From assembly GCF_000425065.1 (NCBI RefSeq), contig NZ_KE384301.1:124001-188000 (forward strand): 64,000 nucleotides of DNA. The letters are read 5' to 3'. A program made the position numbers and the translations under genes. The notes below the pieces were generated by a model. That model worked only from the letters and a program-made list of their open reading frames with translations, searched no databases and was not told the DNA's origin. The DNA is from Actinomadura rifamycini DSM 43936 (GTDB lineage Bacteria > Actinomycetota > Actinomycetes > Streptosporangiales > Streptosporangiaceae). This document shows, in pieces, positions 1-9,044 of this stretch; position 1 is the stretch's first letter, and every line of letters begins with the position of its first letter.

Positions 1-348
1 GGCACGGGGCGGTGCCCCGCCCGAATCCCCCGTCTTATCCCCCCGTCGGGGGGGTTAGCGGAAGGGCGATCGGGCAAGGGTGCAGGGAGCGGCCCGGCCC
101 CCGCCGGAGCATGCGCGCGAACGTCCGGCGGACGTCCCCGGCGGTGGGGGGCGGTGACGTGCGCGCGGTCACGCGTGGGCCGCACGGCCGCGCGATAGGC
201 TCGAATCGGGCACGGCGTGATCTTCGGCCGGGCGTCCTGCCCACAGCGCACCGCTCCACAGAGGGGGGCGCGGCGTTTCGCCGCACGTCGACTCGCCGCA
301 CGGCGCGATCATGTACATAGAGCGGTTTCGAGAGGAGCCTGGCGTTCC
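1..348. other. Upstream region of the tkt operon, no gene supported
   Basis: I see no convincing gene. Two GC hairpins lie near the left edge: CGGGGC/GCCCCG around a GGT loop (5-19) and C6/G6-7 around GTC (39-54). They could end transcription of a gene left of the window. A TAGGCT hexamer at 196-201 is a candidate -10 element for tkt but has no clear -35 partner. AGAGGAG at 331-337 is the likely tkt ribosome-binding site. Confidence 0.4.
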
Positions 349-2475
349 GTGACTAGGGACAACAGCACGTTTGAATGGTCTGACCTGGACCGGCGGGCGG
401 TGGACGTGGTCCGCGCCCTGGCCATGGACGCGGTCGAGGAGGCGGGCTCGGGCCACCCCGGCACCGCCATGAGCCTGGCCCCGGCCGCCTACCTGCTCTT
501 CCAGCGGTTCCTCAAGCACGACCCGACCGACCCCGACTGGGCGGGCCGGGACCGGTTCGTGCTGTCCTGCGGCCACTCCAGCCTGACCCTTTACATCCAG
601 CTCTACCTTTCGGGCTACCCGCTGACGCTGGACGAGCTGAAGGCGTTGCGCAAGTGGGGCAGCCTGACGCCGGGGCACCCCGAGCACGGGCACACCGCGG
701 GCGTCGAGACGACGACCGGGCCGCTCGGCCAGGGCATCGCGAACGCGGTCGGCATGGCGATGGCGGCGCGCCGCGAGCGCGGGCTGTTCGACCCGGACGC
801 GCCGCAGGGCGAGTCCCCCTTCGACCACACCGTCTGGGCGTTCTGCTCGGACGGCGACATCCAGGAGGGCATCAGCCACGAGGCGTCCGCGCTGGCGGGC
901 CACCAGCGGCTGGGCAACCTGGTGCTGCTGTGGGACGACAACCACATCTCGATCGAGGACGACACCGCCATCGCGCTGTCGGAGGACGTGCGGGCCCGCT
1001 ACGAGGCGTACGGCTGGGACGTCCACACCGTCGACTGGACGGAGAACGGCGACTACGAGGAGAACGTCGGGAAGCTCGCCGCGGCGTTCGCCGCCGCGCA
1101 GGCCGAGACGTCCCGCCCGTCGTTCATCGCGCTGCGCACGATCATCGGCTGGCCGGCGCCGAACAAGAAGAACACCGGCAAGGCGCACGGCTCGGCGCTC
1201 GGCGCCGAGGAGGTCGCGGCGACCAAGCGGATCCTCGGCCTCGACCCGGCGGAGAGCTTCCAGGTGCCCGAGGACGTCCTGGCGCACGCCCGCGCCGTGT
1301 CCGACCGGGGCCGCGCGGCGCACGCGCGGTGGACCGAGCGGTTCGAGGCGTGGCGCGCGGCGAACGCCGAGCGGGCCGCCGAGTTCGACCGGATCTCCCG
1401 GCGGGCGCTGCCGCCCGGCTGGGAGAAGGCGCTGCCGACGTTCCCCGCGGGCAAGGAGGTCGCGACGCGCGCGGCGTCCGGCGAGGTGCTGGCCGCGCTG
1501 GCGCCGGTGCTGCCGGAGCTGTGGGGCGGTTCGGCCGACCTGGCCGAGAGCAACAACACGACGATGAAGGGCGAGCCGTCCTTCGTCCCCGAGGAGTTCC
1601 AGACCAAGGAGTTCCCGGGCGGCCCGTACGGGCGGACGCTGCACTTCGGGGTGCGCGAGCACGCGATGGGCGCGATCTGCAACGGCATCGCGCTGCACGG
1701 CGGCACCCGTCCCTACGGCGGGACGTTCCTGGTGTTCAGCGACTACATGCGCCCGGCGGTGCGGCTCGCCGCGCTGATGAAGCTGCCGGTGACGTTCGTG
1801 TGGACGCACGACTCGATCGGCCTCGGCGAGGACGGCCCGACGCACCAGCCCGTCGAGCACCTGTGGGCGCTGCGGGCGATCCCGGGCCTGGACGTCGTCC
1901 GCCCGGCGGACGCGGCCGAGACGGCCGTCGCGTGGCGCACGATCCTGGAGCACTCCGACCGTCCGGCGGGGCTGGCGCTGACCCGGCAGAAGCTCGCGAC
2001 GCTGGACCGCGACGGCGAGCTCGCCTCGGCGGACTGCACGGCCAAGGGCGGGTACGTCCTGGCGGACGCCACCGACGGGCGGCCCGACGTGATCATCATC
2101 GCGACCGGCAGCGAGGTGTCGCTGGCGCTGGAGGCCCGCGAGGCGCTGCAGGCGAAGGGCACCCCGACCCGGGTCGTGTCGATGCCGTGCGTGGAGTGGT
2201 TCGAGGCGCAGACCGACGCCTACAAGCAGCAGGTGCTGCCGCCCGGCGTGAAGGCCCGGGTGTCGGTCGAGGCCGGGATCGCGATGGGCTGGCGGGCCTA
2301 CATCGGCGACGCCGGCGAGTCGGTGAGCCTGGAGCACTTCGGTGCCTCGGCGGACTACAAGACGCTGTTCCGGCAGTTCGGCATCACCGCCGACCGGGTC
2401 GTCGCGGCCGCGGAGGCGAGCCTGATCAAGGCGAACGTGAAGCACGCCGGGCGCGGCGAGACCACCGGCAACTGA
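349..2475 (+). CDS. tkt: Transketolase
   Basis: Thiamine-diphosphate enzyme that moves two-carbon ketol units between sugar phosphates in the non-oxidative pentose phosphate pathway (cytosol). The 708-residue product has the usual family length. The N-terminal pyrophosphate-binding region contains GHPGTAMS and the diphosphate/metal motif DGDIQEGISHEA near residues 168-179, followed by the central pyrimidine domain and the C-terminal domain with MPCVEWFE. I chose GTG 349 because AGAGGAG sits 11 nt upstream and the protein then begins close to the conserved domain; an in-frame ATG at 217 lacks such a site. First gene of the pentose-phosphate operon, 47 nt before tal. Confidence 0.96.
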   Translation: MTRDNSTFEWSDLDRRAVDVVRALAMDAVEEAGSGHPGTAMSLAPAAYLLFQRFLKHDPTDPDWAGRDRFVLSCGHSSLTLYIQLYLSGYPLTLDELKALRKWGSLTPGHPEHGHTAGVETTTGPLGQGIANAVGMAMAARRERGLFDPDAPQGESPFDHTVWAFCSDGDIQEGISHEASALAGHQRLGNLVLLWDDNHISIEDDTAIALSEDVRARYEAYGWDVHTVDWTENGDYEENVGKLAAAFAAAQAETSRPSFIALRTIIGWPAPNKKNTGKAHGSALGAEEVAATKRILGLDPAESFQVPEDVLAHARAVSDRGRAAHARWTERFEAWRAANAERAAEFDRISRRALPPGWEKALPTFPAGKEVATRAASGEVLAALAPVLPELWGGSADLAESNNTTMKGEPSFVPEEFQTKEFPGGPYGRTLHFGVREHAMGAICNGIALHGGTRPYGGTFLVFSDYMRPAVRLAALMKLPVTFVWTHDSIGLGEDGPTHQPVEHLWALRAIPGLDVVRPADAAETAVAWRTILEHSDRPAGLALTRQKLATLDRDGELASADCTAKGGYVLADATDGRPDVIIIATGSEVSLALEAREALQAKGTPTRVVSMPCVEWFEAQTDAYKQQVLPPGVKARVSVEAGIAMGWRAYIGDAGESVSLEHFGASADYKTLFRQFGITADRVVAAAEASLIKANVKHAGRGETTGN

Positions 2476-2522
2476 CCCTCCGGCCTCGCGGAACACTCGA
2501 TGACGAGGGAGATAGCGAAGCG

Positions 2523-3638
2523 ATGAGTGAGATTCTGAAGCGGCTGTCCGACGAGGGCGTGTCGATCTGGCTGGACGACATCAGCCGCGAGCGGCTGCGC
2601 ACCGGAAACCTCGAGGACCTGGTCAAGGAGAGCCACGTCGTCGGCGTCACCTCCAACCCGACGATCTTCGCCAAGGCGCTGAGCAAGGGCACGGCCTACG
2701 ACGCGCAGGTCCGCGACCTGGCCCTGCGCGAAGTGACCGTCGACGAGGCGGCCCACGCGATCACCACCTACGACATCCGGTGGGGCTGCGACGTGCTGCG
2801 CCCCGTGTACGACCGGACGGACGGGCTCGACGGCCGCGTGTCGCTCGAGGTCGACCCGCGGCTCGCGCGCGACACCGCGCGGACGATCGCCGAGGCGCGG
2901 GCGCTGTGGTGGACGGTGGACCGGCCGAACCTGTTCATCAAGATCCCGGCGACCGAGGCGGGGCTGCCGGCGATCACCGCGGCGCTCGCCGAGGGCATCA
3001 GCGTGAACGTGACGCTGATCTTCTCGCTGGAGCGCTACGGCAAGGTGATCGACGCGTTCTTCGCGGGTCTGGAGCAGGCGCGGGAGAACGGCCGCGACCT
3101 GACCAAGATCGCGTCGGTGGCGTCGTTCTTCGTCAGCCGGGTCGACACCGAGATCGACAAGCGGCTCGACAAGATCGGGTCGGACGAGGCGAAGGCGCTG
3201 CGCTCGAAGGCGGGCCTGGCCAACGCGCGGCTCGCGTACGCGCTGTACGAGGAGAAGTTCGGCACCGAGCGCTGGACGTCGCTGAAGAACGCCGGGGCCC
3301 GTCCCCAGCGTCCGCTGTGGGCGTCGACCGGGGTGAAGGACCCGAACCTCAACGACACGCTGTACGTGGACGAGCTGGTGGCGCCCGGCACCGTGAACAC
3401 GATGCCGGAGGCCACGCTGGTGGCCGAGGCCGACCACGGCCAGGTGCGCGGCGACACCGTCCGCGGCACCTACGACGACGCCCGCGCGCACATGGCGGCG
3501 CTGAAGGACGCCGGCGTGGACTACGACGACGTCGTGCGGGTGCTGGAGGAGGAGGGCGTCGAGAAGTTCGAGGCGTCCTGGAAGGAGCTGCTCGGCTCCA
3601 TCAGCGGCGAGCTGGAGAGCAAGAGGGCCGGCGCGTGA
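2523..3638 (+). CDS. tal: Transaldolase
   Basis: Transfers a dihydroxyacetone unit from sedoheptulose 7-phosphate to glyceraldehyde 3-phosphate. The 371-residue length fits the long actinobacterial class. VTSNPTIF near residue 40 is the family signature, and the Schiff-base lysine is K140 in NLFIKIPAT. A GAGGGAG site precedes ATG 2523. The stop codon overlaps the GTG start of the next gene (GTGA), so tal and the first PGI-like protein are translationally coupled. Natural tal-pgi fusion enzymes are known in bacteria, and this pair looks like the unfused version of that arrangement. Confidence 0.96.
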   Translation: MSEILKRLSDEGVSIWLDDISRERLRTGNLEDLVKESHVVGVTSNPTIFAKALSKGTAYDAQVRDLALREVTVDEAAHAITTYDIRWGCDVLRPVYDRTDGLDGRVSLEVDPRLARDTARTIAEARALWWTVDRPNLFIKIPATEAGLPAITAALAEGISVNVTLIFSLERYGKVIDAFFAGLEQARENGRDLTKIASVASFFVSRVDTEIDKRLDKIGSDEAKALRSKAGLANARLAYALYEEKFGTERWTSLKNAGARPQRPLWASTGVKDPNLNDTLYVDELVAPGTVNTMPEATLVAEADHGQVRGDTVRGTYDDARAHMAALKDAGVDYDDVVRVLEEEGVEKFEASWKELLGSISGELESKRAGA

Positions 3639-5323
3639 CGTCGGTGGTGACCGCCGGGGGGATCTCGGTCACCATCCGCGGCGCCGTCGTCGACGAGGGC
3701 GAGACGGTCCTGGACCGTCTCGTCTCCGACGGGGTGCCCGGGGCCCTCGCGTCCCGCAATCCGCATCTGTGGGGCCCGGACGCGGCCCCCGCGGCGGCCC
3801 GCCGGCTCGGCTGGCTCGGGCCGCAGGAGTCCGCGCGTTCCCTGCCGGCCCGGCTGTCCGGGCCGGCGGGGTTCGCCCGCGGCGCCGGTCTGGACCGGGT
3901 CGTGCTGATCGCGTCGGGCGGGCCCGCCGTGGCCGCCGAGGCGGTCTGCGCGGCCGCGGGGGCCGACCTGACCGTCGTCGACTCCACCGATCCGCACGAG
4001 GTGACGGGGGCGCTCGCGGGCGACCCGCACCGCACGATCGTCGTCGTGGCGGACGACGGCATAGACGACGGCGCGGACGGCGCCGGGCACGGGCTCGAGG
4101 TGGACGCGCTGCGGCGGGTCTTCGCGGGGGCGTTCCGCGACGCGGGCCTGTCCGGCGCGGACCTCGCGCGCCGGTTCGTCGTCGTGGCGCCGCCCGGGTC
4201 GGCCGCCGCGCGCGCCGCGCCGGAGGCCGGGCACCACCTGGTCGAGGCCGCCCCGGACGTGGACGGGCGGTACGGCGCCCTCGACGCGCGCGCGTTGACC
4301 GCGCCCGCGCTCGCGGGCGTCGACGTCGCGGCGCTGCTGGACGAGGCCGCCGCGCTGGCGGGCACGCTGCGGCAGCCCTACGACAACCCGGCGCTGACGC
4401 TCGGCGCCGCGCTGGGCGCGTCCGCGCTCGCCGGGCGCGACAAGCTCGTGATCGCCGACCACGGCTCGGGGCTGACCGGCTTCGGGGCGTGGGCGGAGCA
4501 GCTGGTGGCGGGGGCGCTCGGCAAGGACGGCCGGGGCCTGCTGCCGGTCGTGGTCGAGGACGTCGAGGCGCCCGGGTTCGAGCTGACGGCCGACATGCGG
4601 CGGGTGATCCTGGGCCGCCGCCCCGACGAGCCCGGCCCCGGCCGCGAGGCGGGGGTGAGCGTGGCGGGGCCGCTCGGCGCGCAGTTCCTGCTGTGGCAGT
4701 GCGCGACGGCGGTCGCGGCGCGGGTGCTCGGCGTCGACCCGTTCGGCGAGCCGGACGTGCGGGAGTCGGCGGCGAGCATCGCGGCGCTGCTGCGGTCGGA
4801 GGAGGGCACGGCGCCCACGGTGGTGCGCCGCCCGCCCGCCCTGGTCGAGGGCGCGGTGGAGGTGCACGCCCGGGAGGACGCCCTGAAGGGCGCGGCGACG
4901 CTCTCGGGGGCGCTGGAGGCCGTCGTGGAGGCGGCGCCGGACGGCGGCTACCTCGGCGTGCTGGCGTACCTGGACGGCCGTGCCGACGCGGAGGCGGCCG
5001 GGCTGCGGCCGCTGCTGGCCGCGCGGGCGGCGAAGGTGCGGCGGCGTCCGGTCCCGGTGACGTTCGGCTGGGGGCCGCGGTACCTGCGCACGACCGGGCA
5101 GTACCACAAGGGCGGCCCGCGCAACGGCGCGTTCCTGCAGATCACGGGCGCGGTCAGGACGGACGTGCCGGTGCCGGGGCGGCCGTACAGCCTCGGCGAG
5201 CTGCAGCTCGCGCAGGCGTTCGGCGACCTGCGGGTGCTGCGGTCGCTGGGCCGTCCGGCGGTCCGGCTGCACCTGCGGGACCGGGCCGAGGGCCTGGCGC
5301 AGCTCGCCGACGCGCTCTGCTGA
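3635..5323 (+). CDS. Phosphoglucose-isomerase-like protein A (degenerate active site)
   Basis: 562-residue protein resembling the PGI half of tal-pgi fusions and actinobacterial PGI. Conserved stretches include VVDSTDP, FRDAGL, RDKLVIADHGSG and AQFLLWQ. The second half keeps TGQYHKGGPRNG and the arginine of the GGRYS-type motif, read here as GRYGALD near 211-217. The phosphate-binding SKSGGTxET loop is replaced by an unrelated Asp/Gly-rich stretch (about 138-157), and the canonical DQ..VE region reads DPFGEPDV. It overlaps tal by 4 nt and is one of three tandem paralogues. It may be a non-catalytic or altered isomerase, or a subunit complementing the next two proteins. Catalytic activity is uncertain. 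Confidence 0.8.
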   Translation: MTSVVTAGGISVTIRGAVVDEGETVLDRLVSDGVPGALASRNPHLWGPDAAPAAARRLGWLGPQESARSLPARLSGPAGFARGAGLDRVVLIASGGPAVAAEAVCAAAGADLTVVDSTDPHEVTGALAGDPHRTIVVVADDGIDDGADGAGHGLEVDALRRVFAGAFRDAGLSGADLARRFVVVAPPGSAAARAAPEAGHHLVEAAPDVDGRYGALDARALTAPALAGVDVAALLDEAAALAGTLRQPYDNPALTLGAALGASALAGRDKLVIADHGSGLTGFGAWAEQLVAGALGKDGRGLLPVVVEDVEAPGFELTADMRRVILGRRPDEPGPGREAGVSVAGPLGAQFLLWQCATAVAARVLGVDPFGEPDVRESAASIAALLRSEEGTAPTVVRRPPALVEGAVEVHAREDALKGAATLSGALEAVVEAAPDGGYLGVLAYLDGRADAEAAGLRPLLAARAAKVRRRPVPVTFGWGPRYLRTTGQYHKGGPRNGAFLQITGAVRTDVPVPGRPYSLGELQLAQAFGDLRVLRSLGRPAVRLHLRDRAEGLAQLADALC

Positions 5324-5325
5324 CC

Positions 5326-5367
5326 GGCCGTCCCGGAGGGCGGCCGCCGGACCGCGGGGATCCGCGG
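5326..5367 (+). terminator. Tandem GC hairpins with possible promoter after paralogue A
   Basis: Two adjacent stem-loops follow the stop codon of PGI-like A: GGCCG(T)CCC/GGGCGGCC (5326-5345) and CCGCGG-GGAT-CCGCGG (5352-5367). Neither has a U-tract, as is common in very GC-rich actinomycetes. A TACTCT hexamer at 5396-5401, about 100 nt before the next gene, could be a -10 element. Together they suggest that paralogues B and C can be transcribed separately from tkt-tal-A. Confidence 0.4.
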
Positions 5368-5502
5368 GACGGATACGGACTGCCCGGGGTCGCGCTACTC
5401 TGTCCCGCGCCGCCCTGATCGTCACGGCACAACGGAAGATCAACGGAGATGGTCGCCAATGACCGTTCTCTCCTGAAACGATGGGGACAGGCAGGAGGGA
5501 AC

Positions 5503-7191
5503 GTGTCCGGATTCGACGTACTGACGCGCGGCGACGTGCTCGACTCGGCGCTGCAGGCGCGGGACTATCTGGTGAGCTGCGGCGTCCCCGGGGCGCTCGC
5601 CGCCAAGGACCCCGAGCTGTGGGGGCGGCGCGCGGTCGACCACAGCCGGCTCGGCTGGCTCGACCTGCCGTTCGCGTCCCGCGGGCTGCTGAACCAGGTC
5701 GAGGGCCTGGTCGCCGAGGCGCGCTACTCCGGTCTCGACCACATCGTGCTGATCGGCGTCGGGGCCGAGAGCCTCGCCGCGCAGGCGATCATGGAGGCGC
5801 ACGCGTCCGGCGGCGCGGCCGGGCGGCCGGACCGCCCGGCGGGCGAGCTGACCGTGCTGGACGGCAGCGACACCGCGGCGCTCGCGTTCGCGCTGGAGCG
5901 GCTGGACCGGACGCTCGTGGTGCTGGCCAGCAAGGCGGGCGTGTCCCTGGAGGGGGACGCCTACCGCCGCATCTTCGCGAACGCGTTCCGCGACCTCGGG
6001 CTGTCGCAGCGGGAGATCGCGGGCCGCTTCCTGGTGATCACCGACCACGGCAGCCCGCTGCACGACTTCGCCCGGCAGAACGGCTACCGGATCGGGCTGA
6101 CCGACCCGTACCTGCCGGGGCACTTCGGCGCGCTGTCGGCGTACGGGCTGGTCCCGGCGGTGCTGGCGGGCGCCGACGCGAACGCGCTGCTGGAGGACGC
6201 GGCGTCGCTGGTGCCGTCGCTGTCCAAGGAGGAGGACAACCCCGGGCTGCTGCTCGGGGCGGTGCTGGGCGGCTGCGCGCAGCAGGGCCCCGGCGGGATC
6301 GCGCGCGACAAGGTGGTGCTGCGGGAGCCGGGCGGCCCGGGCGCCCTGAGCGCGTGGGTGTCGCAGCTCCTCGCGGTCGGCACCGGGCGGCGGGGCCGCG
6401 GCGTGGTGGCGTTCGAGCCGTCCGGCTGCCGCGGGTCGTTCCCCGACGTGCACGGCATCGCGCTGAACCCGCCGTCGGCGGCGCACGACGACTCCGACAC
6501 CGCGGTGCTGGCGCCGGTCGGCGCGCAGTTCCTGCTGTGGGAGTACGCGACGGCGGTCGCCGGGTGGCTGCTCGGGGTGAACCCGTTCGAGACCGGCGCC
6601 ACGGCGGTGCAGGAGGCCGAGGACGACGCGGCGACGCTGCTGCGCGCGGCGGCGGGCGGCCCGCTGACCGCGGAGCGCCCCGCGTACACCGAGGACGACA
6701 TCGAGGTGTACGTCGACTTCCCGTGGCCCGCGCACGCCGATCTGCGGACCGTCCTCGGCGGCCTGGTCGGGTCGGTGCCCGCCGACGGCTACCTGGCCGT
6801 GATGACGTACCTGTCGGGCGACTTCTCCGGCCGCTACCTGGCGCCGTCGCTGGCCCGCGCGTCCGGACGCCCGGTGGCGTACGGGCCGGGCCCCGCCTAC
6901 CCGCACGCGACCGCTCCGGTGCACAAGGAGGGGCCGGGCAACGGCGCGTTCCTGATCATCACCGGCGACCCGGTGCCGGGGGACGCGCTCGCCGCGCACC
7001 CCGTCCCCGGCCGTCCCTACAGCCTGGCGCAGCTGCGGCTGGCGCGCGCGCTGGGCGAGCTGCGGACGCTGCGCGCGCGCCGCCTGCCGGTCATCCGGCT
7101 GCACCTGCGCAACCCGGTGGAGGGCGCCGGACGGCTGACCGAGGCGGTGCGGGAGGTCGCATCGATGGTCTCCGCGGGGCGGGGGCAGTGA
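5503..7191 (+). CDS. Phosphoglucose-isomerase-like protein B (degenerate active site)
   Basis: 562-residue paralogue of A. It keeps more of the first half of the PGI fold: LIGVGAESLAAQ, a partial phosphate loop SKAGVSLEG, and ITDHGSPL. The GGRYS-type catalytic-arginine motif reads PGHFGALS (Arg to His), and the C-terminal HKGGP motif reads HKEGPGNG. AQFLLWEYATAVAG and NPF are conserved, but the following Gln/Lys region is lost. GTG 5503 is preferred because AGGAGGGA lies immediately upstream; ATG 5449 is in frame but has no spaced site. It overlaps paralogue C by 4 nt. Its defects differ from those of A, so a hetero-oligomer with shared sites is possible but unproven. Confidence 0.78.
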   Translation: MSGFDVLTRGDVLDSALQARDYLVSCGVPGALAAKDPELWGRRAVDHSRLGWLDLPFASRGLLNQVEGLVAEARYSGLDHIVLIGVGAESLAAQAIMEAHASGGAAGRPDRPAGELTVLDGSDTAALAFALERLDRTLVVLASKAGVSLEGDAYRRIFANAFRDLGLSQREIAGRFLVITDHGSPLHDFARQNGYRIGLTDPYLPGHFGALSAYGLVPAVLAGADANALLEDAASLVPSLSKEEDNPGLLLGAVLGGCAQQGPGGIARDKVVLREPGGPGALSAWVSQLLAVGTGRRGRGVVAFEPSGCRGSFPDVHGIALNPPSAAHDDSDTAVLAPVGAQFLLWEYATAVAGWLLGVNPFETGATAVQEAEDDAATLLRAAAGGPLTAERPAYTEDDIEVYVDFPWPAHADLRTVLGGLVGSVPADGYLAVMTYLSGDFSGRYLAPSLARASGRPVAYGPGPAYPHATAPVHKEGPGNGAFLIITGDPVPGDALAAHPVPGRPYSLAQLRLARALGELRTLRARRLPVIRLHLRNPVEGAGRLTEAVREVASMVSAGRGQ

Positions 7192-8870
7192 GACCGGGAC
7201 ACGGCACCCCCGGAGTCGCGGACCACAGCTCGGTCGTCGCGGGCGACGCCGCCGTCACCGCGCGCAGGCCCCTCAAGGACGCCGCGGAGCGGGTGCTCGG
7301 CCGGCTGTGGATCGACCAGGTCCCGGTCCGGCTGGCGTCGGAGGACGCGATGCTGTGGCCGTCGGCCGCCACGGCCGAGGTCGAGGGGAGGCGGCTGTGC
7401 TGGCCGGGCCGGCCGGGGCCGGGGCGCGCCGTGCTGGAGCGGGTCGCGGAGTTGCGGCGGGGGCTGTTCGGGGACGCCGCCGAGCCGGGGCCGCCGACGC
7501 GGGTCGTCCTGGTGGGGCGGGGCACCGCGGTGCGCGCCGCCGAGGCGGTCGTCCGGGCCGCCGGGCCGGACGCCCCGGGCGTCCTGCCGCTGACCGTGCT
7601 GGACGACCTGGAGCCGGGTCCGCTCACCCGCCTGGCCGCCGACCCGGCGGGCCTCGCCGGGACCCTGGTCGTGGTCGCCGGGGACGACCCGGTCACCGAC
7701 ACGCTCCGCCGCGCCCTGCACGCGGTGATGCGCGACGCGGGCCTCGCCCCGGACGATCTCGCGCGCCGGTTCGTCACGGTGGCGCCCGCCGGCTCGGCGG
7801 CGGCCAAGGCGGCGGCCGAGGACGGCCGGCCGCTCGTCGAGGCGCCCGCGCAGACGGCGTTCGGTGCGCTGTCGCCGTACGCGCTCGTCCCGGCGGCGCT
7901 CGCGGGCGCGGACGCGGCGGCGCTGCTGGACGGCGCGTCGGCGGTGCTTCCCGCGCTGACCCGCCCGGAGGACAACCCGGGGCTGGTGCTCGGCGCGATC
8001 CTGGGCGGGGCGGTGCGCGCGGGCCGCGGCACGCTCGTCCTCGGCGGCTACCCCGCCGCGCTGCCGGGCCTGGCCGGGTGGGCGGCGCGGCTGCTGGACG
8101 AGGCGACCGGCGGCCGGCTGACGACGGTCGTGCAGGGCGGCGGCCTGCCCCTGGTGCCCGACCCGGACCTGTTCCTCGTGACGCTGGACGGCCGCCCCCA
8201 CCAGGACGACGCCACGGTGTCGGGCCCGCTCGCGGCGCAGCTCGTCCTGTGGGAGTACGCGGCCGCCGTGGCCGCCTACCTGCTGGGCGGCGACCCGCTC
8301 GCCCCGCCGCCGCGGCGGGCGCCGCTGACGGTGGACGACGGGACGGGCGACCCGGTGTTCGCCGACGGCGACCCGGGCCGGGCCGTCGAGGTGCACACGA
8401 CCGTCCCGTCGCTCGCCGAGGCGCCGGACCTGCCCCGCCTCCTGGACGGCCTGGCGGCGCTGGTCGGCCCGGGCGAGCACCTGGCGGTCGTCGCCTACCT
8501 GGACCCGGACGAGACGCGCGGGCAGGGCACGCAGGTGCGGCGGCTGGCCGCGCTGCTGGCCGCGCGCTGCGACCGTCCGGTGACCGTCGCGTGGGGCGGC
8601 CGCCGCCCCGTGCCGGACGGCTCCCCCGCCGAGTCCGGCGCGGGGAATGATCAGCGGGACCGGGGCGTCTACCTGTTGGTGACGGGCAACGTCGTCCGCG
8701 ACGTGCCCGTCCCGGACCGCCACCACGGGCTGGGCATGCTGCAGCTCGCGCGGGCCCTCGGGGACGCGCGGGCGGCGCGCGCGGACGGCCGCCCGGTGGT
8801 CCGGCTGCACCTGGAGAACCGCTGGGCGGGACTCGCCCGGCTGCTCGACGCCGCAAGAGGAGAGGGGTGA
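7188..8870 (+). CDS. Phosphoglucose-isomerase-like protein C (most degenerate)
   Basis: 560-residue third paralogue, recognisable from the shared scaffold FGALSPYALVPAALAGADAAALL, EDNPGLVLGAILGG, AAQLVLWEYAAAVAAYLLG and the C-terminal LQLARALGD..RPVVRLHLE. The SKSGGTxET loop is absent, the catalytic-arginine position reads QTAFGALS, and the HKGGP motif is gone (GNDQRDRG). On these grounds it is very unlikely to be a working isomerase alone. GTG 7188 overlaps the stop of B (GTGA). A perfect hairpin follows it, then zwf. It may be a structural partner of A and B or a sugar-phosphate sensor; there is no direct evidence for either. Confidence 0.75.
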   Translation: MRPGHGTPGVADHSSVVAGDAAVTARRPLKDAAERVLGRLWIDQVPVRLASEDAMLWPSAATAEVEGRRLCWPGRPGPGRAVLERVAELRRGLFGDAAEPGPPTRVVLVGRGTAVRAAEAVVRAAGPDAPGVLPLTVLDDLEPGPLTRLAADPAGLAGTLVVVAGDDPVTDTLRRALHAVMRDAGLAPDDLARRFVTVAPAGSAAAKAAAEDGRPLVEAPAQTAFGALSPYALVPAALAGADAAALLDGASAVLPALTRPEDNPGLVLGAILGGAVRAGRGTLVLGGYPAALPGLAGWAARLLDEATGGRLTTVVQGGGLPLVPDPDLFLVTLDGRPHQDDATVSGPLAAQLVLWEYAAAVAAYLLGGDPLAPPPRRAPLTVDDGTGDPVFADGDPGRAVEVHTTVPSLAEAPDLPRLLDGLAALVGPGEHLAVVAYLDPDETRGQGTQVRRLAALLAARCDRPVTVAWGGRRPVPDGSPAESGAGNDQRDRGVYLLVTGNVVRDVPVPDRHHGLGMLQLARALGDARAARADGRPVVRLHLENRWAGLARLLDAARGEG

Positions 8871-8878
8871 TCCCGCCC

Positions 8879-8900
8879 CGGCGCCACTAATTCGGCGCCG
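8879..8900 (+). terminator. Hairpin between PGI-like C and zwf
   Basis: CGGCGCC (8879-8885) and GGCGCCG (8894-8900) form a perfect 7-bp stem around an AT-containing 8-nt loop, 8 nt after the stop codon. It may partly terminate or attenuate transcription before zwf. Confidence 0.45.
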
Positions 8901-8945
8901 TCGGGGGACACACGGGATCAGAACATGTATGCGTGTCTTGAGCAT

Positions 8946-8972
8946 GATGCCCAGTGACAGATGCCCAGTGAC
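8946..8972 (+). repeat. 13-nt tandem direct repeat in the zwf leader
   Basis: GATGCCCAGTGAC occurs at 8946-8958 and again at 8960-8972, one base apart, about 75 nt before zwf. It could be a replication-slippage duplication or a pair of regulator half-sites. TTGAGC at 8938-8943 just before it resembles a -35 element. Confidence 0.6.
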
Positions 8973-9044
8973 GAGAGTGGCCGTGAGGATACCCGCGGCG
9001 GACAGAGCAGGAGAAGACAGGGTGCGAGCAGAGGGGGCCGCCAC

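Noticed and set aside
35..301. 88-residue minus-strand frame upstream of tkt
   Set aside because: No motif, strongly Arg-biased, no ribosome-binding site; it also lies over the likely tkt promoter region.
169..2496. Long minus-strand open frame covering tkt, and many similar long antisense frames over most genes
   Set aside because: These are GC-rich shadow frames: Arg/Pro/Gly/Ala-biased products with no motifs, opposite clearly coding genes with conserved domains.
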